This document shows, one piece after another, positions 24,707 through 31,200 of a stretch of 44,910 nt of DNA; position 1 is the stretch's first letter, and each line of letters opens with the position of its first letter. Source of the DNA: a virus; the IMG/VR virus record IMGVR_UViG_3300020596_000040, positions 1-44,910 of that record, one strand, 5' to 3'. Both the position numbers and the translations under genes were made by a program. The notes below the pieces were generated by a model. It was not told the DNA's origin and did no database searches. It saw nothing but the letters and a program-made list of their open reading frames with translations.

Positions 24707-24722
24707 TATATACATGTATATA
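24707..24722. promoter_or_regulatory. 16-bp AT palindrome in the gap after the helicase
   Basis: TATATACATGTATATA is perfectly palindromic and lies 39 bases upstream of the ATG at 24668. Its right half also provides a TATACT -10 candidate on the minus strand. It is probably an operator over a promoter for the zinc-ribbon to nuclease operon. No good -35 is seen. The surrounding gap 24669-24819 contains nothing else I can support. Confidence 0.5.
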
Positions 24723-24819
24723 TAGGGGGGGTAGAGAGAGAGACCTCCAGAGCGCGCGGATCAGGGCTGTGTCAAGATAGCCCCACCCCAGGCGGGCCAA
24801 TGCCAACGATCCGGCTGCG

Positions 24820-26646
24820 CTACTCCATCAGTTCTGGCGGCTCGCGTCCATGCAGCGCCTGATAGGCAGCTGCATAGTTCAGACCGTACCGATCAAGCTT
24901 CACCCGCGCCGTGCGTTGATCGCTGTCTTTCTCTGACCGCAGATACATCCGCACATAGAATCGCTCGCGGGGTGGTACACGTTTCAGCAATCGATCCAAC
25001 GCATCGGCCTGATCCATGCCTGATCCGTTGTTTTTGTGTGGATCAGCGGGATCAGCGGGATCAGGGATCAGACCTTGATCAACGACCAATTGGTCTGAGA
25101 TCGGGCTATCGAACCCACGCATTGACCGAGAGCTGTGCGTGAGGTCTGATCCCTGATCCGCTGATCCCGCTGATCTTTCGTTTTTTGTGGGATCAGGTGT
25201 GGGATCAGACGCAAGATCGCGACCCTGGGCCGTGAGTTTGTAGCGGCCTTGGTCGTTGCTCTCAATGAGCCCCTGGCGTTTCATGCTCGCCAGTGCCTTG
25301 CGGACGTGTGCGCGGTCGCAATCCACGCTCTCGGCAATGTCCTTGGGCCACATCGCCTCTACTGCTAACGCTTCGACGATGTCTTGGCGCATGCCGCTCG
25401 CCCTGACCGTGCGCAGATCGCCGCCGAGTGACCAGGTCGCGGTCATCGGATCGAACGTAATCACACGCTCACTGGAGGCCGCTCGCCGGGGATGGATATG
25501 CAGCTCGGCTTGCATCTCGCCACGCACCCGGCGCATGACCATCACATGGTCAACCGCTCCGGTTTTGCCGGTGGTACCGGATACTTCGTCGAGCACATCG
25601 TCTGCGCTGGCCTTGCGGCTATGTGTCACCACAATAATCGCCAAACCAGGATGCGTGCTCGCAATGCGGTGCAAGGGTTCGAGGCTGTCATAATCGGCTT
25701 GGTAGCCACTGTTGCGGGCATCGGGCTTGGGCGCAATCCGTGCCAAGGTGTCAATCACGACCAAGCGGGCGTTGGGGTGCATGGCGAGCCAACCATCAAT
25801 GGCCTCAATGCCACCGGCGTCACTCTTCGGCCAATCAGTGCGATATTCAATCGCGACGCCCACGGGCCGTCCGCCAAATGCCGCTTCAAAGCGCTCCTGC
25901 AGCGTGGCTTCCGAGTCTTCCAGGCCTAAGTACAACACATCACCTTGGATCGTTGGCGCGTTGTGGAGTGTTGGCTGTCCGCTGGCAATCGCAGCCGCGA
26001 GGTCAATGGTAATCAGGCTCTTGCCCATTTTTGGCTTGCCACTCAACAGGGTGAGCCCTTCGTACACAATGCCTTGGGCAACCTCTCCCAGCGGCGGGTG
26101 ATACTGCGCCCATAATTCGTCAAGCGCGAACGTCCGCAGCGTACTGCGACTCCGCAGATTCTTCCGCAGATCGCTGACCCAGGCTTCTAACTGATTCAGT
26201 TGCTCGTTGGGATTGCAGTCAGGCGCATACAGGCCACTGACCATCCGACTGGCCTGGTGTTGCGCCTGACGTTGCCACGAAAGCCGCATGACAATTTGAG
26301 CATAGTGTTCAATGTGGTAGCTGGTAGGCACGCTTTGCATACATTCTGTGAGGGTCGTAATCCCGCCAACGGCCTCTAATTGGCCGCGTTGGCGTAACCG
26401 TTCCATGACGGCGATGGTATCAGGCGGCGTCGCGGCGTTGGCGAGATCAAGCGCGGCGCTGACGATGTATTGATGGCTCGCCAGATAACAATCTTGAGGC
26501 ACAAACCAGTCTTTGATTGCGATGACGGCATCACGATTCAAGAGAATCGAGCCGATGATCGCCTTCTCGGCCTCGAGATTGTAGCAATCAGGTGCGCTTT
26601 CTGGGGCAATCTGGCGCGTTGGAAAGCGGGTCAGTGCAGCAGCCAT
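24820..26646 (-). CDS. replicative helicase: DnaB N-domain + RepA-type RecA ATPase + winged helix
   Basis: 608 aa. Residues about 15-140 are a DnaB N-terminal domain (NLEAEKAIIGSILLNRDAV, VGGITTLTECMQSVPT). Residues about 190-430 are a RecA-fold ATPase of the RepA/AAA_25 type: Walker A GKPKMGKS (203-210), LGLEDSEATLQERF, Walker B LVVIDTLA (about 295), and a sensor IIVVTHSRK. Then follow a winged-helix region (MWPKDIAESVDCDRAHVRKALASMKRQGLIES), a disordered D/P/S-rich linker, and a helical tail. It would unwind phage DNA, with the winged helix perhaps binding the origin. The linker DNA holds a GATC-rich inverted repeat. No primase gene is visible. Confidence 0.85.
   Translation of the reverse strand: MAAALTRFPTRQIAPESAPDCYNLEAEKAIIGSILLNRDAVIAIKDWFVPQDCYLASHQYIVSAALDLANAATPPDTIAVMERLRQRGQLEAVGGITTLTECMQSVPTSYHIEHYAQIVMRLSWQRQAQHQASRMVSGLYAPDCNPNEQLNQLEAWVSDLRKNLRSRSTLRTFALDELWAQYHPPLGEVAQGIVYEGLTLLSGKPKMGKSLITIDLAAAIASGQPTLHNAPTIQGDVLYLGLEDSEATLQERFEAAFGGRPVGVAIEYRTDWPKSDAGGIEAIDGWLAMHPNARLVVIDTLARIAPKPDARNSGYQADYDSLEPLHRIASTHPGLAIIVVTHSRKASADDVLDEVSGTTGKTGAVDHVMVMRRVRGEMQAELHIHPRRAASSERVITFDPMTATWSLGGDLRTVRASGMRQDIVEALAVEAMWPKDIAESVDCDRAHVRKALASMKRQGLIESNDQGRYKLTAQGRDLASDPTPDPTKNERSAGSADQGSDLTHSSRSMRGFDSPISDQLVVDQGLIPDPADPADPHKNNGSGMDQADALDRLLKRVPPRERFYVRMYLRSEKDSDQRTARVKLDRYGLNYAAAYQALHGREPPELME
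25041..25175. repeat. GATC-rich inverted repeat in the helicase gene, candidate origin
   Basis: The left arm, 25041-25075, is a row of GGATCAG-type units. The right arm, 25142-25175, is its reverse complement with one base missing. About 65 bases lie between them, including the palindrome GACCAATTGGTC. Over a dozen GATC sites occur within 24990-25220. Iterons inside the replication gene are the arrangement known from lambda O. Confidence 0.7.
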
Positions 26647-26735
26647 ACCGTTACCTTACTATCCGTGCGAGCAGCTGGTACCACGCAGGTGTGCTACCAG
26701 CGGCGTCGGTTGATGTACATCTCGGCGGCAACGTC

Positions 26736-27182
26736 TCACGTGAGATAGCTGCCGTTCTGGGCATGCGTGGCAACTTCTTCCGCCTGATCGTGTTCGTAAC
26801 TCGTGCGCTCGTTCAATGCGCGGGTCAACTCTGCCTGCAACGCGGCAACCGCCGTTCGCAGCGCCACATTCTCGGCAGATAGCCGCACGGCGTTGTTCGC
26901 CAGGGTCGGGAGGCGCGTGGCCGCCTCCTCATTGTCATTGGCGCGCTGCGCGAGGAGTGCGAGTGCCGCCTGCTGATGATCAATGATTTGCTGCTGCCTG
27001 CTGATGATCCCGGCAGCTGTTTTATCCCACGATCGATAATCGCAGTAGACCCCGGCGTAGCTGCCGTTGGTTTTCTTGATCACGATTTCCGCGCGGTGGT
27101 AGCGCACGCCATCAAGCTCTGCGAGCAGATCGTGATCCGCGGTGGCATAGTCGGCTAACGGCGCATGCAATGGTTCGTACAT
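26736..27182 (-). CDS. hypothetical protein with leucine-zipper-like coiled coil
   Basis: 148 aa. A mixed N-terminal part (LLAELDGVRYHRAEIVIKK) is followed by a long coiled coil from about 62 to 130 (AENVALRTAVAALQAELTRAL). AGAGGAA precedes the ATG. It is the gene before the helicase and may act as a loader or accessory; that is inference from position only. Confidence 0.52.
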   Translation of the reverse strand: MYEPLHAPLADYATADHDLLAELDGVRYHRAEIVIKKTNGSYAGVYCDYRSWDKTAAGIISRQQQIIDHQQAALALLAQRANDNEEAATRLPTLANNAVRLSAENVALRTAVAALQAELTRALNERTSYEHDQAEEVATHAQNGSYLT

Positions 27183-27239
27183 CGGTTCGGTTCCTCTCTT
27201 GACAGGATGGCAAACACGCGCCGTCCTGTCGGTGCATCT

Positions 27240-27494
27240 TCACGTTATGCGACCGCGCCCCTGTGGCAAACAGCGGCGCGTTTCTTCCGTTACCACTTCA
27301 TCAACCACCTCCTTGGCGCGCTGGTACTGCTGCGTGAGCGCGCGCCGCTCCATGTCGTAGCTCCGCCGGTCGCTGATCATCCGCGCCGCTGCGTCGTGCG
27401 CGGCGCGGTCGCTGCGGAAGATGCCGCGTGGCACATCGTCGAGCACGAGCGCGTAGCCGTGCGCGACCCGGTCGTAGTCGATGGTATAGCTCAT
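27240..27494 (-). CDS. small protein coupled to the XRE regulator
   Basis: 84 aa, ATGA overlap with the regulator gene. The N-terminal half is beta-like (YTIDYDRVAHGYALVLDD) and the C-terminal half helical and charged. No known family. The upstream coding region carries a 27-bp palindrome (27513-27539), which could control this gene. The downstream gap 27183-27239 contains GACAGGA/TCCTGTC half-sites similar to the main operator. Confidence 0.5.
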   Translation of the reverse strand: MSYTIDYDRVAHGYALVLDDVPRGIFRSDRAAHDAAARMISDRRSYDMERRALTQQYQRAKEVVDEVVTEETRRCLPQGRGRIT

Positions 27495-27784
27495 GCGCTA
27501 TACTCAATCGTGTAGTCCAATCTTGCCAAGATTGGACTATCTGTACGTTCGTCGTCGTCGCTGGGATCAAGCTCCAGCAACGCCCCCAGCCCAATGCCAT
27601 AAAACACGCAGAGGCGTGCCATCATCGGGCCGTCGAAACGTTCCGTTTCTCCCGCCTCCAAGCGGGCCAGCGCGTTCCGATTCACGCGGGCACCGCGGGC
27701 GACCTCCTCGAGTGGCACCGCACGTTTGAGGTGCACCGAGTGGTGCATCCGCACGCGCAACGCCTTTGAGATGATCTTTGCCAT
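27491..27784 (-). CDS. XRE-family transcription regulator (candidate repressor)
   Basis: 97 aa from the ATG at 27784 with an AGGAGG ribosome site. The HTH lies at about 20-75 (VPLEEVARGARVNRNALARLEAGETERFDGPMMARLCVFYGIGLGALLEL), the Cro/CI-type pattern ending in the usual LxxLLEL. An acidic tail follows. It is transcribed from a consensus promoter (TTGACA-17-GATAAT) that overlaps a 17-bp inverted-repeat operator, which points to autoregulation. It could maintain a lysogenic or plasmid state, or time early genes. Confidence 0.82.
   Translation of the reverse strand: MAKIISKALRVRMHHSVHLKRAVPLEEVARGARVNRNALARLEAGETERFDGPMMARLCVFYGIGLGALLELDPSDDDERTDSPILARLDYTIEYSA
27513..27539. repeat. 27-bp perfect palindrome in the 3' end of the regulator gene
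   Basis: Thirteen-base arms (27513-27525 and 27527-27539) around a single central base. It encodes part of the regulator's acidic tail and sits 19 bases before the next gene's start. Could be an operator or an mRNA hairpin. Confidence 0.85.
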
Positions 27785-27809
27785 ACCTCCTCCTTCGCTG
27801 ACAACGATG

Positions 27810-27882
27810 ATTATCGCATGCATCATTGTCCCTGTCAAGAGCCAATAGACATCTTGACAGGGACAATGTGATTGCCGATACT
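27810..27882. promoter_or_regulatory. divergent promoters over a 17-bp inverted-repeat operator
   Basis: Inverted repeat arms 27824-27840 and 27852-27868 are perfect, 11 bases apart. Each arm contains TTGACA. Leftward: TTGACA (27839-27834), 17 bases, GATAAT (27815-27810), driving the XRE regulator. Rightward: TTGACA (27854-27859), 17 bases, GATACT (27877-27882). A dimer bound to both arms would close both promoters. The rightward promoter points into minus-strand genes, with no plus-strand gene following. Confidence 0.85.
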
Positions 27883-27886
27883 CCAC

Positions 27887-28045
27887 CTATCGCGCGGCAA
27901 CGCGCACGCACCAATGTTCGTCGCGTGGTTTCCGCGTCGCAACGTACCACGGATTGCGTGCGGTTTGGGCATTGCTAACAGGCCGAACAACACCTTCCCG
28001 CGCAATCCGTGGTACGTTGCGACGCCGCATGTCGCGTTGGCGCAT
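27887..28045 (-). CDS. 52-aa basic protein spanning a long inverted repeat
   Basis: The ATG overlaps the stop of the preceding gene (TGATG). The product is very basic (RQRDMRRRNVPRIAREG). Both arms of the 25-bp inverted repeat are coded, giving RRNVPRIA and, from the opposite strand sense, ARNPWYVAT. It ends just before the divergent operator. Not recognised; supported by coupling and continuous reading. Confidence 0.42.
   Translation of the reverse strand: MRQRDMRRRNVPRIAREGVVRPVSNAQTARNPWYVATRKPRDEHWCVRVAAR
27934..28025. repeat. 25-bp perfect inverted repeat, 42-base loop
   Basis: Arms 27934-27958 and 28001-28025 are exact reverse complements. Located 52 bases downstream of the rightward promoter at 27854-27882, it would fold in RNA from either strand. 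Confidence 0.93.
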
Positions 28046-28218
28046 CAGACCAATTGGCCGAGCTCCTGCTGGCTGGCCAGCACATCGGTATCCCACTGGA
28101 CGGCATACATGCGCATTGCTGGCAGCAATGCCTTGGCCATCGTACAAAGCTCTCCCCACGGCAAGCTGGGAAAGTCATCGGCCAATTCGTTGGCCAATTC
28201 CAGCAGTTCGTTCGTCAC
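28045..28218 (-). CDS. 57-aa helical protein, GTG start
   Basis: A GTG at 28218 preceded by AAAGGA opens a clean frame beginning VTNELLELANELADDF and continuing SLPWGELCTMAKALLPAM to a TGA at 28045. The composition is normal for a soluble helical protein, unlike the other frames here. TGATG couples it to the next gene. Family unknown; possibly an early regulator given its place beside the switch. Confidence 0.6.
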   Translation of the reverse strand: MTNELLELANELADDFPSLPWGELCTMAKALLPAMRMYAVQWDTDVLASQQELGQLV

Positions 28219-28401
28219 GCGGCTTTCCTTTCACATACTGCAACGGCGGCAACATGCCAACACTGCCGCCCCGCGCGGGCTGCTTCGCAATGGTCCGCGC
28301 CCGCCCTCCACCCGATGAATGATAGTGCCCCTGGTACCCGATGGTACCAAGTAGGCACCCCGGTCCCAGACAATCCGGAGTCCCTGGGACAGCTGGCGGC
28401 C

Positions 28402-28623
28402 TTATCGCGTGTTCGGTCGATTGCTGGTGCAATCGACCGAACACGCGACCCGCTCCACCATTTTCAGGTGGAGCGCTTCAGGGCAATCGACCGAACACGC
28501 CCACTTGCAGTGCTCGTTCTGGCAGACGTAGCTGAGATCGCCGCCGATCTCCACCTCGATTGCAACATCTGTGTCGCAATATTTGCAGCAGAAGCGCTGA
28601 CTGGTGATAGGTGCGTGTGTCAT
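28402..28623 (-). CDS. small zinc-ribbon protein, first gene of the leftward unit
   Basis: 73 aa. FCCKYC and VCQNEHC then WACSVDC form a zinc ribbon. The ACSVDC hexapeptide appears twice because its DNA is duplicated. AAGGAAACGAA lies before the ATG. A consensus promoter (28683-28655) stands directly upstream. The C-terminal part after the first ACSVDC is made of repeat sequence and may be a recent extension. Confidence 0.62.
   Translation of the reverse strand: MTHAPITSQRFCCKYCDTDVAIEVEIGGDLSYVCQNEHCKWACSVDCPEALHLKMVERVACSVDCTSNRPNTR
28405..28500. repeat. hairpin and third copy of an 18-bp element
   Basis: 28405-28424 and 28429-28448 are 20-bp perfect inverted arms with a 4-base loop. The right-arm sequence recurs at 28483-28500. 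A second small inverted repeat (28451-28459/28467-28475) lies between. Confidence 0.9.
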
Positions 28624-28654
28624 TTCGTTTCCTTCCCTCTTGTCTTACATCCGT

Positions 28655-28683
28655 ATCATACCACAAGAGTGTACAAAAGTCAA
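28655..28683 (-). promoter_or_regulatory. leftward consensus promoter
   Basis: TTGACT (28683-28678), 17 bases, TATGAT (28660-28655), with TGTGG before the -10. It starts the leftward unit 32 bases before the zinc-ribbon ATG. Confidence 0.8.
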
Positions 28684-28708
28684 GTGATATGTTGTTGCAA
28701 TCTCTAGA

Positions 28709-28737
28709 TTGACAAAAAAGCAAGAATGTGCTACACT
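28709..28737 (+). promoter_or_regulatory. rightward consensus promoter
   Basis: TTGACA (28709-28714), 17 bases ending in TGTGC, TACACT (28732-28737). It drives the plus-strand unit beginning with the XRE gene at 28772. With the leftward promoter it forms a divergent pair whose -35 boxes are 25 bases apart. Confidence 0.85.
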
Positions 28738-28771
28738 TGCAACCACATGAAGGCAAGAGAAGGAGCGAGTC

Positions 28772-29044
28772 GTGGTCGTGTCGAGTCATTTACGTATCCT
28801 TGTGGCGCACAAGGAGCTCAAGGAAAAGCGGCGTATCGGCATCCGCGTTATTGTGGCGGAGACCGGAGCCGCGCGCAGTTCCGTGCAGCGCTTGCTGAAC
28901 AACACCATCCGCGAGGTTCCGCTGGCGGCGCTGGCGGCGCTGTGTGCCTGGGTGCCGTGCGCACCAGGCGACATGCTGCGCCTCGACCCGCTGCCCGATT
29001 CCGCTGGCCCGATTCCGCTCATCGCTCGGCAGGCGCGCACATGA
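28772..29044 (+). CDS. Cro/C1-type small regulator
   Basis: 90 aa from a GTG at 28772 with AAGGAG eight bases upstream (GTG at 28778 also possible). Residues 5-65 fit a small XRE/Cro fold: LRILVAHKELKEKRRIGIRVIVAETGAARSSVQRLLNN, then LAALAALCAWV and GDML. The last 25 residues (from LDPLPDSAGP) come from a 52-bp repeat that is also in 29430-29615. As first gene of the rightward unit, opposite the leftward unit, it is a candidate Cro-like counterpart of the regulator at 27491-27784. Confidence 0.75.
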   Translation: MVVSSHLRILVAHKELKEKRRIGIRVIVAETGAARSSVQRLLNNTIREVPLAALAALCAWVPCAPGDMLRLDPLPDSAGPIPLIARQART

Positions 29045-29567
29045 GCGCGCAGCAGCAGAAAGGTCACCGCACCCGGCGCACCCGGCGCGAACCGATGAAA
29101 CAAACCATCAGCATGACGGACATCGTCCGCCAGGTGGCTGGCATTGCCGTGTCGCCATGTCCATTTTGTGGACAATCCGCCGAACTGCGGCGCACGCGGA
29201 ATCGGTGGTATGTTGACTGCGATCCGGTGTGCGGCGCGTGTGGGCCAGCAGCCGATACGCCAGAGCAGGCCGCGCAGCGGTGGAATGCGCGAGGTGAGTC
29301 CCTGGAGTTGCACGAGGTGTATGAGCAGCTCACAAAAACAACCGACGCACTCGCGGCGTACCGGATCATGATCGTCGCGACACTGCGGCAGATTGCCGAC
29401 GCCGTTGCAACGGACGAGCAGGAGGTGCCATGACCAGTGCCTCTACCTATCTCAAATCGATCACGGACGCGGCCAGCTGGGCGCACTTCCTGGCACTCCG
29501 GCAACAGGAGCAGCGCGACCCGCTGCCCGATTCCGCTGGCCCGATTCCGCTCATCGCTCGGCAGGCG
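28984..29567. repeat. 52-bp exact direct repeat
   Basis: 28984-29035 and 29516-29567 are identical. Both encode DPLPDSAGPIPLIARQA in frame, at the C-terminus of one gene and within the next but one. It marks a duplicated linker between genes. Confidence 0.95.
29041..29433 (+). CDS. Lar-like restriction alleviation zinc-ribbon protein
   Basis: 130 aa, ATGA overlap with the regulator. SPCPFCGQSAELRR, then WYVDCDPVCGACGPAADTPEQAAQRWNAR matches the Lar family (CPFCG..., CG.CGP.A.t...A...WN.R). Lar family members modulate type I restriction; many phage copies are of unproven activity. The extra C-terminal helical part (EVYEQLTKTTDALAAYRIMI) is not part of the core. Confidence 0.82.
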   Translation: MSAQQQKGHRTRRTRREPMKQTISMTDIVRQVAGIAVSPCPFCGQSAELRRTRNRWYVDCDPVCGACGPAADTPEQAAQRWNARGESLELHEVYEQLTKTTDALAAYRIMIVATLRQIADAVATDEQEVP

Positions 29568-29615
29568 GCGGTGGGAGTTCGGGCGGATCGACGTGGGGGA
29601 CGCCATGACCCCTGA
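29430..29615 (+). CDS. 61-aa protein built from junction repeats
   Basis: ATGA overlap with the Lar-like gene. The first 28 residues (ASTYLKSITDAASWAHFL) look like a normal helical protein. The remainder is encoded by the 52-bp repeat and by part of the 35-bp repeat, so this may be a truncated gene whose 3' end was replaced. Low confidence in function. Confidence 0.42.
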   Translation: MTSASTYLKSITDAASWAHFLALRQQEQRDPLPDSAGPIPLIARQAAVGVRADRRGGRHDP

Positions 29616-30267
29616 CACGCTGAACAACTGGGAGAAATGGCCGATCGGCGCGCTGTTCTTCGCGCAGGGCCTCCAGATTGCCGAGTGGTATATCAGCAAG
29701 CGCATGCCTGCCGAAGTGGTTGGCATGCTGCCCTGGTTTGTGACCATCGGCGGGATCGCCGCGATGGCCGCGATCGACGGGGCCATGATCGCGGCCATTA
29801 TGGGCGCACGTGCTGGCCGGCGTGGTCGCTGGACATGGGCCGCGATCGGCATTACGGCGCTGTTTGGGGCGCTGGTGGCCCTCGACCTGAATGGGGCACT
29901 CGTTGGCATCGGGCCATGGCTGCACGCAGGATTTGCGGCAACCATTGCCGTGTATCTGATGCACCTGGTTCAGCCACGCCAGGATGTGACCAGCGCTCTG
30001 GCAGCGCGTGAAGCGCAGCTGGCACACCGTGAGCAGGCGATCCGCCAGGCTGAACAGGCCGTGGCACACCGTGAGCAGCTCGCGAGTGTTGCTGAGCAGG
30101 TGGTGACACGTGAAGTGGTCGAGGTGGCCACCTACAAACTGGCCTGGAAGCAGCTTGAGCAGGTGGTTGGCATGGCCATTGAACGCGATGCCAAAAGCCT
30201 GAGCAGTATTCGCCGCCTCGTAGCAGAGGTTGGCACGCGCGAAACGGAGGTTATCGCACGTCATTAA
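29605..30267 (+). CDS. membrane protein with C-terminal coiled coil
   Basis: 220 aa. Three to four hydrophobic segments lie in residues about 12-125 (IGALFFAQGLQIAEWYI, FVTIGGIAAMAAIDGAMIAAI, WAAIGITALFGALVAL, FAATIAVYLMHLV). A charged coiled coil with HREQAIRQAEQAVAHREQ repeats follows, and then a soluble helix. The topology recalls the TM/coiled-coil proteins of mobile elements; the function is unknown. A hairpin follows 7 bases after the stop. Confidence 0.62.
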   Translation: MTPDTLNNWEKWPIGALFFAQGLQIAEWYISKRMPAEVVGMLPWFVTIGGIAAMAAIDGAMIAAIMGARAGRRGRWTWAAIGITALFGALVALDLNGALVGIGPWLHAGFAATIAVYLMHLVQPRQDVTSALAAREAQLAHREQAIRQAEQAVAHREQLASVAEQVVTREVVEVATYKLAWKQLEQVVGMAIERDAKSLSSIRRLVAEVGTRETEVIARH

Positions 30268-30273
30268 TGGGTC

Positions 30274-30303
30274 GCTCCCGCGCTGTGGAACCAGCGCGGG
30301 AGC
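30274..30303 (+). terminator. strong hairpin after the membrane gene
   Basis: 12-bp perfect GC-rich stem (30274-30285/30292-30303), 6-base loop, no T-run. It may terminate with a factor or protect the 3' end. A second small stem (GGCGTGG/CCACGCC) follows near 30335-30352. Confidence 0.5.
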
Positions 30304-30375
30304 ATGTCCGCACGTGGACTGAGCAAGCGCGGCGTGGCCATTCTACCACGCCGCCTCACGAGGAGGAGACCCACC

Positions 30376-30475
30376 ATGGATAGAGTGAGCGAACAAAATG
30401 ATGACCGACGATGTTGTTGCACGTTGCAGCGACCGCCATGCGCGCCATTATCGATTTAAGAAGGGAACACGATGA
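30376..30475 (+). CDS. possible leader peptides before the next membrane gene
   Basis: Two overlapping tiny frames occur. One, 30376-30459 (27 aa), has an excellent AGGAGGAG ribosome site and a CCC cluster. The other, 30398-30475 (25 aa), starts ATGATGACC and its stop overlaps the ATG of 30472 (ATGA). Either may be a leader coupling translation to the next gene; neither has recognisable similarity. Confidence 0.3.
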
Positions 30476-30912
30476 AAACACTCCCCAACCAGGCCGCCAT
30501 TCGGCGTGCCAAACATCAGTATTGGCTGATCAATACCGTATTCGCCGTGGCGCTCATCCTGCTGCTCTACACGGTTGCCCAACGGGTGCTGATGGAATAT
30601 CAGGCCTGGCAGCAACCACTCGCCCCGACCACGCCAGCGCAGCCTGCCCAACAACCCACCAGCGCCGCGCCAGCGCCGCGCATCGTCAACCAGGATGCGC
30701 CCGTGCAAGCGGTTGCGCCGCCCGTCACGATTGAGCAACCCGCGCCAGCGCAGCGCGCCGAACCCAGCGCGCCGAACCTGCCGGTGGCCACCACTTCGGT
30801 GGAAATGATTGTCGATGGCCAGTTCGTCCCGGCCCCGCCTGAACCCACGCTGGTGCCGGGATCGGCTGGGGGCGGAGGCAGTTCGGGCGGATCGACGTGG
30901 GGGACGCCATGA
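30472..30912 (+). CDS. membrane-anchored Pro/Ala-rich protein
   Basis: 146 aa. A basic N-terminus, then one transmembrane helix (NTVFAVALILLLYTVAQRVLM, about 21-41). A long Pro/Ala/Gln-rich outer part (PTTPAQPAQQPTSAAPAP) and a short beta-like segment (VEMIVDGQFV) follow. The terminal Gly/Ser tail is encoded by the 35-bp repeat. The shape resembles a signal-anchored spacer protein, maybe a cell-surface or spanin-like component. Unknown function. Confidence 0.58.
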   Translation: MKTLPNQAAIRRAKHQYWLINTVFAVALILLLYTVAQRVLMEYQAWQQPLAPTTPAQPAQQPTSAAPAPRIVNQDAPVQAVAPPVTIEQPAPAQRAEPSAPNLPVATTSVEMIVDGQFVPAPPEPTLVPGSAGGGGSSGGSTWGTP

Positions 30913-31067
30913 CCGCACCACACTGTCCCCAGTGCAAACGGCTGCTGAATCTCAGCAGTCGCATCAGTGGCGACGTAATCTGGTGTGCGTGTGGCGTGTA
31001 TCTCCGGATCCGCTGGATCGATGGCGGCGTGGTACTGCATGTGCAACGCCGGGAGCCCGCGCCATGA
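30909..31067 (+). CDS. 52-aa zinc-ribbon protein
   Basis: ATG at 30909 overlaps the previous stop (ATGA). HCPQCKRLLNL and, 20 residues on, WCACGVYLRI provide two CxxC/CxC knuckles. The ending VVLHVQRREPAP is beta-like. It resembles com-like or general phage zinc-ribbon proteins; no precise family. Stop overlaps the next ATG. Confidence 0.65.
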   Translation: MTAPHCPQCKRLLNLSSRISGDVIWCACGVYLRIRWIDGGVVLHVQRREPAP

Positions 31068-31159
31068 TACCGGCAGTGGCAGGCAACGGGACATGGGGCC
31101 ACCCCGCAGACGGCGCTTGCCGCGCCGCGCTACTGCGGGCAATGGAGGAGGAGCGGTAA
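31064..31159 (+). CDS. 31-aa coupled peptide
   Basis: ATGA overlap with the zinc-ribbon gene. The peptide starts MIPAVAGNGTWGHPADG and ends in a charged helix (ALLRAMEEER). Too short to classify; listed because of coupling and good composition. Confidence 0.38.
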   Translation: MIPAVAGNGTWGHPADGACRAALLRAMEEER

Positions 31160-31200
31160 ACAATCGTGATGTGTGATGATTGTCGTAGGAGGGTCGGGAG

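Larger units (their letters stand above)
24093..25103. repeat. 20-bp repeat containing GACCAATTGGTC, two copies
   Basis: 24093-24112 and 25084-25103 are identical over 20 bases and start with a perfect 12-bp palindrome. The two copies lie in different genes and are read in different frames, so the conservation is of DNA, not protein. A protein-binding site is likely. Confidence 0.75.
29576..30914. repeat. 35-bp exact direct repeat over two ATG starts
   Basis: 29576-29610 and 30880-30914 are identical and each ends at the ATGACC start of a gene (29605 and 30909). It supplies ribosome site and start codon to two unrelated genes. Confidence 0.95.

Noticed and set aside
27934-28025. Terminal inverted repeats of a small transposon (MITE)
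   Set aside because: Only 42 bases lie between the arms, no flanking target duplication is visible, and the whole stretch reads as one open frame.
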